Part shown: positions 14,460-19,842 of the stretch, one piece after another
Layout: each line of letters begins with the position of its first letter
Numbering within the stretch: the stretch's first letter is position 1
Source of the DNA: Pseudomonadota bacterium
Lineage (GTDB): Bacteria > Pseudomonadota > Gammaproteobacteria > Xanthomonadales > Xanthomonadaceae
DNA: 19,842 nt
Direction: 5' to 3'
NCBI GenBank assembly: GCA_023388355.1
Contig: JAEWGI010000024.1
Location: 1-19,842 of the forward strand
Translations under genes and position numbers: made by a program
Notes under the pieces: model-generated
Seen by the model: the letters and a program-made list of their open reading frames with translations, nothing else
Database searches by the model: none
Told to the model about the DNA's origin: nothing

Positions 14460-16196
14460 TCACGCCTCCTCCGTCACCCGCAGCACTTCCTCGATCGTGG
14501 TCACGCCGGCAAGCGCCTTGGCGAGGCCGTCCTCGTACATGGTGCGCATGCCGTGCTGGCGTGCGAGCTGTTCGATCTCGCCCATGCCCGCGTGGCGCAT
14601 CACCGCGCGGCGCAGCTCGTCGTTCATCACCAGGAATTCCATGATCGTGGTGCGGCCGAGGTAGCCGGTGGGCGCGATCGCCGAGCCGCGCGCGCGATAC
14701 AGGAAGATCTCGCCTTCCGGCTGGAAGCGGCGCAGGCCGAACTTCTCGATCTCCTCCGGCGACGCCGGGTACTGCTCGGCGTGGGTGGGCTCCAGCCTGC
14801 GCACCAGCCGCTGGGCGAGGATGCCGTTGATCGTGGAGGTCAGCAGGTAGTCCTCCACGCCCATGTCGAGCATGCGGGTGATGCCGCCGGCGGCGTTGTT
14901 GGTGTGCAGGGTGCTGAGCACCAGGTGGCCGGTGAGCGCGGACTGGATCGCGATGCGCGCGGTTTCCAGGTCGCGCATCTCGCCGATCATGATGATGTCG
15001 GGGTCCTGGCGCACGATGCTGCGCAGGGCGTGGGCGAAGTCGAGGCCGATCTGCGGCCGCGCCTGGATCTGGTTGATGCCTTCGATCTGGTATTCGACCG
15101 GGTCCTCGACGGTGATGATCTTCACGTCGGGCGTGTTGAGCCTGCTCAGCGCGGTGTACAGCGTGGTGGTCTTGCCCGAGCCGGTGGGCCCGGTGACCAG
15201 CAGGATCCCGTGCGGCTGCTCCAGCACGCGCTGGAACTGCGGCAGGAACGCGGAGGTGAAGCCCAGCCGCTCGAAGTCGAACACCACCGTCTCGCGGTCG
15301 AGCAGGCGCATCACCACGCTCTCGCCGTGCGCGGTGGGCACGGTGCTCACGCGCAGGTCCAGCTCCTTGCCCTGCACCCGCAGCATGATGCGGCCGTCCT
15401 GCGGCAGGCGGCGTTCGGCGATGTTGAGCCTGGCCATGATCTTGACCCGGCTGATCACCGCCGCGGTCAGGTTCGAGGGCGGGCTTTCGCCGTCCTCCAG
15501 CACGCCGTCGATGCGGTAGCGCACCTTGAGCCGGGTTTCGAACGGTTCGATGTGGATGTCGGACGCGCGCAGCTCCACCGCGCGCTGGATGACCAGGTTC
15601 ACCAGGCGGATCACCGGCGCCTCGGAGGCGAGGTCGCGCAGGTGCTCGACGTCGTCCATGTCGCCGCCGCCCTCGCCGTCGGCGGTCTCGACGATCGCGC
15701 CCATCGCGCTGCGGCCCTGGCCGTGCCAGCGTTCGATCAGGTCGTCGATCTCCGAACGCAGGCCGACGACCGGCTGCACCTCGCAGCCGGTGGCCAGGCG
15801 CACCGCGTCGAGCGCGTACGAGTCGTGCGGATCGGCCATCAGCAGCGCCAGCCGACCGTCGCTGCCGCCGATCGGGCACAGGTGGAACTGCTTGAGGAAG
15901 CGCACGCCCGGCGACTGCGCATCGGACAGCAGTTCCGGCGGCTCGGCCGGCAGGTCCTTGACCGCCACCAGGTCCAGGCCCAGCGCCTGGGCGCAGGCCT
16001 CGGCGTGATCGCGTTCGGAGACCAGCCCAAGCCGCGACAGCAGCTGCAGGATCGCGCCGCCGGCTTCCTCCTGCAGTCGCCGGGCGCGCGCCAGGTCGAC
16101 ATCCTTGAGCTGCTGCCTGGCCAGCAGCGCGGCGAGGATGCGGTCTTCCGCGGTCTGTGCCTCGGGCGCGGCGACCGGGTCGGGAATCGCGTTCAC
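14460..16196 (-). CDS. gspE: Type II secretion system ATPase GspE (XpsE)
   Basis: GspE is the cytoplasmic hexameric ATPase that powers pseudopilus assembly. The 578-residue product has the N1 domain (about 15-80), which in XpsE contacts GspL, the N2 domain (about 90-155), and the C-terminal motor with Walker A GPTGSGKT (336-343), the Asp box ITVEDPVEY (361-369), Walker B DIIMIGEMRD (400-409) and the His box LVLSTLHTNNA (425-435). Close agreement with Xanthomonas XpsE runs through almost the whole length. The four zinc-binding cysteines of many GspE proteins are absent between residues 460 and 500. The start is GTG at 16196 with GGAAG 7 bases upstream; the frame is open to 16661 but that overlaps the protease gene. 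It is the first gene of the secretion operon. No clear sigma-70 promoter is visible in the 125-bp gap upstream. Confidence 0.96.
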   Translation of the reverse strand: MNAIPDPVAAPEAQTAEDRILAALLARQQLKDVDLARARRLQEEAGGAILQLLSRLGLVSERDHAEACAQALGLDLVAVKDLPAEPPELLSDAQSPGVRFLKQFHLCPIGGSDGRLALLMADPHDSYALDAVRLATGCEVQPVVGLRSEIDDLIERWHGQGRSAMGAIVETADGEGGGDMDDVEHLRDLASEAPVIRLVNLVIQRAVELRASDIHIEPFETRLKVRYRIDGVLEDGESPPSNLTAAVISRVKIMARLNIAERRLPQDGRIMLRVQGKELDLRVSTVPTAHGESVVMRLLDRETVVFDFERLGFTSAFLPQFQRVLEQPHGILLVTGPTGSGKTTTLYTALSRLNTPDVKIITVEDPVEYQIEGINQIQARPQIGLDFAHALRSIVRQDPDIIMIGEMRDLETARIAIQSALTGHLVLSTLHTNNAAGGITRMLDMGVEDYLLTSTINGILAQRLVRRLEPTHAEQYPASPEEIEKFGLRRFQPEGEIFLYRARGSAIAPTGYLGRTTIMEFLVMNDELRRAVMRHAGMGEIEQLARQHGMRTMYEDGLAKALAGVTTIEEVLRVTEEA

Positions 16197-16278
16197 GGTG
16201 GGGCTTCCGTCGGGGGCCCCGACTTTAACAGCTTGGCCGTGCGCGCTGCCTGGCGCGGCGGCCACCCCGGAAAGCGGA

Positions 16279-16299
16279 AGCCCCGGCCTGGCCGGGGCT
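16279..16299 (-). terminator. Hairpin after the S8 protease gene
   Basis: AGCCCCGGCC (16279-16288) and GGCCGGGGCT (16290-16299) are perfect inverse arms. On the minus strand the stem is followed by TCCGCTTTCC, a weak U-tract. It lies 22 bp after the protease stop and 83 bp before gspE, so it may end protease transcription or limit read-through into the secretion operon. Confidence 0.6.
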
Positions 16300-16321
16300 C
16301 CGCGTCGCATCCCCGCGATGC

Positions 16322-18253
16322 TCAGTTGTGGCGCGCTAGCAGCCGCACGTTGCTGTAGGCGCGGGTGCCGACCAGCTTGATGTAGTACGTGCCGGCCTGC
16401 GGCGCGTTGATGCGCACCGTCTCGTTGTTGCCCGGACGCGCTGAGCGGTACTGGGCCGCCTCGTCGGTCGGTTCCTCGTCGAGGCTGACCAGCAGGGTGA
16501 CGTTGCCGCTGCCGCCGGAGGTGGTGATGCTCAGCGGGCCGCGGACGCCGGCGGGCACCTCGATGCTGTACAGGGCCTCGCTGCCGGTGCCGCCCGACAG
16601 GCCGGTCAGCGCCGCGCCGTTGGCAATCGGGGTGGCATCGGGTTCGCAGTCGACCTCGCACGGCGGCTCGATCGCGCTGGCCACCGCGGCGGCGGCGTTG
16701 ACGATGCCCGCACCGATCGGCTGCGACGCGCCGGGCGCGACCGTGAACGGGGTCGCGGTGTCCTGCAGGATGTCGCGCACCTCGGCCGGGGTCAGCAGCG
16801 GCATGCCCGCATCCAGGCGCGCGCCCTGCATCAGCGCCACCACGCCGGCCACGTGCGGCGAGGCCTGGGAGGTGCCGGCCGAGCCGCCGTAGGCGCTGAC
16901 CGGGTCGATCTCGGCCAGCGGCGCCGGGCTGGTGGTGCTCGGGTTGCGCGCCTGCCAGACGAAGCCATCGTAGATCTGGCTGCCGCTGCCGGCGTCGTTG
17001 GCGTAGATACCGCCACCCGGGGCGGAAATCTCGACGCCGTCACCGTAGTTGGAATAGAAGGCGCGGCGGCTGGTGACGCCGTTGGCGGCGACGGTGATCA
17101 CGCCCGGGCAGTTGGCGGGCGAATAGCCGGACACATTGGCGGCGTCGTTGCCGGCGGCGACCACCACCACCGCGCCCAGTTCGTTGGCCTCGTTGATGGC
17201 GGCCATGTCGCCTGCCGTGCACGGCCCTTCCCCGCCCAGGCTGAGGTTGATGACATGGGCTGGATTCGGGTTCGCCGGCATGCCTTCGACCACGCCGCCT
17301 GCGGCCCAGACGATGGCGTCGTTGATGTCGCTCTCGTAGCCGCCGCAGTGCCCGAGCACGCGCAGGTGCAGGATGTCGGCGCCGTAGGCGATGCCGGTCA
17401 TCCCCACGCCGTTGTCGGTCAGCTGCGCGCCGGCGGTGCCGGCGACGTGGGTGCCGTGCCAGGAACTGTTGCGCTGCTGGCAGCCTTCCGCGCCCGGATA
17501 GCCGACGGTCCAGTCGCCCAGGTCCCAGCCACCGGGCACGCGGTCGTCGGTCTCGCGGCCGGACACGAAGGCGTCGGTGATGAAGTCGTATCCGGCGTCG
17601 ACGTTCGAGGTGTCGATGTCGGGATGCGCGGTAATGCCGGTATCGAGTACCGCGATGGTGATGCCGTTGCCGTCGGCCAGGTCCCAGGCCGCGGGTACGT
17701 TGGCGCCGCCGCGGTTCGGGCCCCCGTCGTAAGTGGCCGAGCCGTCCGGCGCCAGCATGTGCCACTGGTACTCGATGAAGTCGGGATCGTTCGGGATGTA
17801 GGCCGGCTGCACGCCCGGCAGGCGTTCGGCGCTGCGCGCGATCTGGCGCAGGCGGTCGGGGCGCACCGAGACCACGTCCGGATCGGCCCGGAGCTGGCGC
17901 ATCAGCGCGGCGGCTTCGACCCGGTCGAGGCTGCGCGAGAGCTTGAGCAGATGCTCGCCGCTGGCGAGCCGGCGCAGGTGGCTGGCGGTGGCCGGACGCG
18001 TCGTCGCCAGGCCCGACTGCGACAGGGCGCGGGTCAGGCCTGCCGCGGCGGCCCTGCGGTCCCCCGCCTCGCGCGCGCCGTCGCGGTACTCGACCAGGAA
18101 ACGGTGGAACAGCTGCTGGTCACCGACGCTGGCCGACAGCCGGGAGGTGTCCGCGGCGAACTTCGCCTTCTTGCCCGCGGTGGCGCCCGTGACGCCGATC
18201 GCGGCGATCACGGCGACCGCCAGGGTGCAGGGGAGGATATTGCGTTTGTTCAT
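16322..18253 (-). CDS. Secreted subtilisin-like serine protease (S8 family) with C-terminal PPC-type domain
   Basis: The 643-residue product has a Sec signal peptide (1-26, cleavage likely after GATA), a propeptide (about 27-145, ADPDVVSVRPD near its end) and an S8 catalytic domain (about 150-525) with Asp204 in IAVLDTGI, His266 in WHGTHVAG, the oxyanion Asn369 in AAGND and Ser462 in GTSQASPHVAG. A Cys-containing linker (CEVDC) leads to a beta-sandwich PPC domain (about 540-640), a module common in extracellular proteases of Xanthomonas, Lysobacter and Vibrio and often removed after export. Six Cys residues in the mature part could form disulfides. The ATG at 18253 has GAGAGGG as ribosome-binding site. 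Its location directly before gspE, together with its domain set, suggests export by the adjacent type II system. The physiological substrate is unknown. Confidence 0.95.
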   Translation of the reverse strand: MNKRNILPCTLAVAVIAAIGVTGATAGKKAKFAADTSRLSASVGDQQLFHRFLVEYRDGAREAGDRRAAAAGLTRALSQSGLATTRPATASHLRRLASGEHLLKLSRSLDRVEAAALMRQLRADPDVVSVRPDRLRQIARSAERLPGVQPAYIPNDPDFIEYQWHMLAPDGSATYDGGPNRGGANVPAAWDLADGNGITIAVLDTGITAHPDIDTSNVDAGYDFITDAFVSGRETDDRVPGGWDLGDWTVGYPGAEGCQQRNSSWHGTHVAGTAGAQLTDNGVGMTGIAYGADILHLRVLGHCGGYESDINDAIVWAAGGVVEGMPANPNPAHVINLSLGGEGPCTAGDMAAINEANELGAVVVVAAGNDAANVSGYSPANCPGVITVAANGVTSRRAFYSNYGDGVEISAPGGGIYANDAGSGSQIYDGFVWQARNPSTTSPAPLAEIDPVSAYGGSAGTSQASPHVAGVVALMQGARLDAGMPLLTPAEVRDILQDTATPFTVAPGASQPIGAGIVNAAAAVASAIEPPCEVDCEPDATPIANGAALTGLSGGTGSEALYSIEVPAGVRGPLSITTSGGSGNVTLLVSLDEEPTDEAAQYRSARPGNNETVRINAPQAGTYYIKLVGTRAYSNVRLLARHN

Positions 18254-18406
18254 GAGTGCCCTCTCTGGGAACGTAGGTCATTCGCACATGGACGACGCGG
18301 TTGGTTTTGCCGCGTCGCGGTCACCGTCTGCTGCTCTCGCTTGCCTGAAGGCGATCCCCGCGGGAGACGGATGCGCCGTGGCGCCCCCCGGGAACCTTGA
18401 TCCGTC

Positions 18407-18435
18407 GCGGCGGCCGGCGTGGCACCGGCCGCCGC
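18407..18435 (-). terminator. Hairpin after the adhesin gene
   Basis: An 11-bp perfect GC stem (GCGGCGGCCGG at 18407-18417 with CCGGCCGCCGC at 18425-18435) and a 7-base loop lie 8 bp after the adhesin stop. No U-tract follows, so termination is plausible but not certain. The remaining gap to the protease ATG (18254-18406) should hold the protease promoter; I cannot identify one with confidence. Confidence 0.55.
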
Positions 18436-18442
18436 ATGTGCT

Positions 18443-19842
18443 TCACCAGCCGAAGCCGGCGCCCACGCCCACCGACTTCTCGTCGCCGCTGAACGCACCG
18501 CCCACGGTGATCGTGGCGCGGTCGCTGATCGCGCGCTGGTAGCCCAGCGACAGCGCGCTCTCGCCGCCCTGGAAGCCGATGCCCACGCCCACCCGGTTCT
18601 GGGTGCGGATACCGGCCGCGCTGGTGGCCATGTTGAGCATCGCCGCGCCCATCGCGCCCTGGCGGTCGATGCGGCGGTCCTGGTCGGTGAAGCGCTGGTC
18701 GAGCTGGTCCTGGTAGGCCGAGAAGCTGTCGCTCCACGCGTCGAAGCGCTGGTCGGTATAGGCATTGGCATCGGCCACCGCCCGGGTGGCGGTGGATTCA
18801 AGCTGGGCCACGTTCACCGCGTCGCTGGCCTGGGTACCGGCGGCGACGTTGGTGATCTGGCGCTCGTTGCCGGCACTGCCCACCGACACGGTGTTGGCAC
18901 GGTCGGCCACCGATCCCTGCCCCAGCGCAACCGAGCCGGCGGCAGTGGCGCTGGCGCCATCGCCGATCGCGGTGGCGGTGGGCGCCGCGGCGGTCGCGCC
19001 CTGGCCGAGGGCCACGGCGGTCGCGCCGCTGTCGACCGCCGGGACGGCGCCGCCCGAGTCGGCAACGACGGTGGAGTCGGCCGCATCCACGCTGCCGGTG
19101 CCGCCTGCATCGCCGAGGCGGCGACCGGACGCGGCCGCGCCTGCAGCCGGGGCCGCGGCGGCCGAAGCACCGCCTTCGAGCACGCCCAGGCGCTGGCCGA
19201 GCAGGCTGATCTCGGCGTCCACCGCGCCCAGCGCGTCGCCCACGCTGAAATAGGTGCCGCCCTGGATCATGAACGCCGGCGCGGACACGGTGCCGAACGC
19301 GGTGACCTCGCTGCCGCCGCCGATGACCTGGGCCACGCTGTCGAGCGCGCCGTGGACCTGGCCGCCCGTCACCGCATCGGTGCTGCCCACCGCGATCCGG
19401 CCGTCGGCGACGTTGGTGATGGTGCGTTCGTTGCCTGCGCTGCCCACCGACACGCTGTCGGCGCGGTCGGCGACCGAGCCCTGGCCCAGCGCCACGCTGT
19501 TGCTGGCGGTGGCGTCGGCACCGGAGCCGACCGCCACCGAGCCTTCCGCGATCGCCACGCTGCCGGCGCCCAGCGCCAGCGCGCCGGCGCCCTCGGCCAC
19601 GGCGTTGAAACCGATCGCGGTCGCGGCATCGTCCAGCGCGAACGCGCCGCTGCCGTAGGCCGAGGCGCCGTCTCCCTCGGCCGTGGCCGACTCGCCCGCC
19701 GCGGTCGCGTATTCGCCGTTGGCGAAGGCGCCGTTGTCGCTGTCGACGCCGCCGGACGCGGCGAAGTAGCGGACATCCGCGGTCACCTCCTCCAGCTGGC
19801 CGAGGTTCACCGCATCGGTCGCCTCGGTGCCCGCGGCCACGT
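18443..19842 (-). CDS. Trimeric autotransporter adhesin (YadA-like), C-terminal 466 residues
   Basis: The gene enters from the right edge, so the signal peptide and the start of the head are missing. Visible order: a neck (AAGTEATDAVNLGQLEE), a YadA-type head of repeated GxxAxAxGxxSxA units (about residues 38-125, for example ATAIGFNAVAEGAGALALGA), a neck (ERTITNVADG), a segment with YFSVGDALGAVDAEI, an Ala-rich linker, a second short head, a second neck (ERQITNVAAGTQASDAVNVAQLE), a coiled-coil stalk (AYTDQRFDAWSDSFSAYQDQ onward) and the membrane anchor, ending in VGVGAGFGW with the terminal aromatic residue needed for Bam insertion. Three chains form one 12-strand barrel, and the trimer projects the stalk and head for attachment. 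The ligand is unknown. It does not need the type II system for export. Confidence 0.95.
   Translation of the reverse strand, partial: VAAGTEATDAVNLGQLEEVTADVRYFAASGGVDSDNGAFANGEYATAAGESATAEGDGASAYGSGAFALDDAATAIGFNAVAEGAGALALGAGSVAIAEGSVAVGSGADATASNSVALGQGSVADRADSVSVGSAGNERTITNVADGRIAVGSTDAVTGGQVHGALDSVAQVIGGGSEVTAFGTVSAPAFMIQGGTYFSVGDALGAVDAEISLLGQRLGVLEGGASAAAAPAAGAAASGRRLGDAGGTGSVDAADSTVVADSGGAVPAVDSGATAVALGQGATAAAPTATAIGDGASATAAGSVALGQGSVADRANTVSVGSAGNERQITNVAAGTQASDAVNVAQLESTATRAVADANAYTDQRFDAWSDSFSAYQDQLDQRFTDQDRRIDRQGAMGAAMLNMATSAAGIRTQNRVGVGIGFQGGESALSLGYQRAISDRATITVGGAFSGDEKSVGVGAGFGW
18841..18932 (-). repeat. Intragenic direct repeat in the adhesin, distal copy
   Basis: This 92-bp unit matches 19405-19496 with scattered differences. 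It encodes SVALGQGSVADRANTVSVGS followed by AGNERQITNVA. Head-to-neck repeats of this type are normal in trimeric autotransporters and allow length change by recombination. Confidence 0.8.
19405..19496 (-). repeat. Intragenic direct repeat in the adhesin, proximal copy
   Basis: Partner of 18841-18932. It encodes SVALGQGSVADRADSVSVGS followed by AGNERTITNVA. The two copies lie 564 bp apart, a multiple of three, so recombination between them would keep the frame. Confidence 0.8.

Noticed and set aside
14382..16358. 658-codon plus-strand open frame
   Set aside because: Antisense to gspE, which matches its family from end to end.
16197..16661. 5' extension of the gspE frame into the protease gene
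   Set aside because: The extension is a shadow of the protease 3' end. A GTG with ribosome-binding site and homology start at 16196.

Overview
The window (about 19.8 kb, very GC-rich) looks like chromosome from a gammaproteobacterium of the Xanthomonadaceae/Lysobacteraceae (Lysobacter, Luteimonas or Xanthomonas relatives). The main reason is a type II secretion operon in the Xanthomonas xps order E-F-G-H-I-J-K-L-M-N-D. Supporting signs are the xps-like GspE without zinc cysteines, the lipoprotein secretin, and palindromic intergenic repeats of a style common in this family. Genus cannot be fixed from the sequence alone.

Layout, left to right. The plus strand carries the 3' end of ettA (ABC-F translation factor) with a strong hairpin terminator, then pyrF (orotidine-5'-phosphate decarboxylase). 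A 377-bp convergent gap follows, filled by a large imperfect inverted repeat. Everything after that is on the minus strand. In transcription order from the right edge this is: a trimeric autotransporter adhesin (5' end outside the window), a secreted subtilisin-like protease, gspE, F, G, H, I, J, K, L, M, N/C and D, two family-2 glycosyltransferase genes, and pncB (nicotinate phosphoribosyltransferase).

How the genes work together. GspE (ATPase), F, L and M form the inner-membrane platform. G to K form the pseudopilus. The N/C protein links the platform to the secretin GspD in the outer membrane. The neighbouring S8 protease has a Sec signal peptide and a C-terminal domain typical of T2SS-secreted proteases, so it is a plausible substrate. 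The two glycosyltransferases follow gspD closely and overlap each other by ATGA, so they are probably on the same transcript. The adhesin is a separate type V surface protein.

Most unusual observation. The genes of the four pseudopilins G, H, I and J all appear to start far upstream of the prepilin peptidase site, giving predicted leaders of 59, 62, 57 and 104 residues. In each case the extra leader is made of repeat DNA read in frame. G, I and J carry related copies of one repeat, same orientation and frame, each ending 11 codons before the cleavage Gly. H carries a different, palindromic repeat. The E/F and F/G gaps also hold palindromic repeats, whereas every junction from J to D is tight and repeat-free. 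For H no later ATG, GTG or TTG precedes the cleavage site, and for G only a GTG and a TTG still inside the repeat-derived stretch, so translation through repeat sequence seems unavoidable there. For I and J a short GTG start remains possible.
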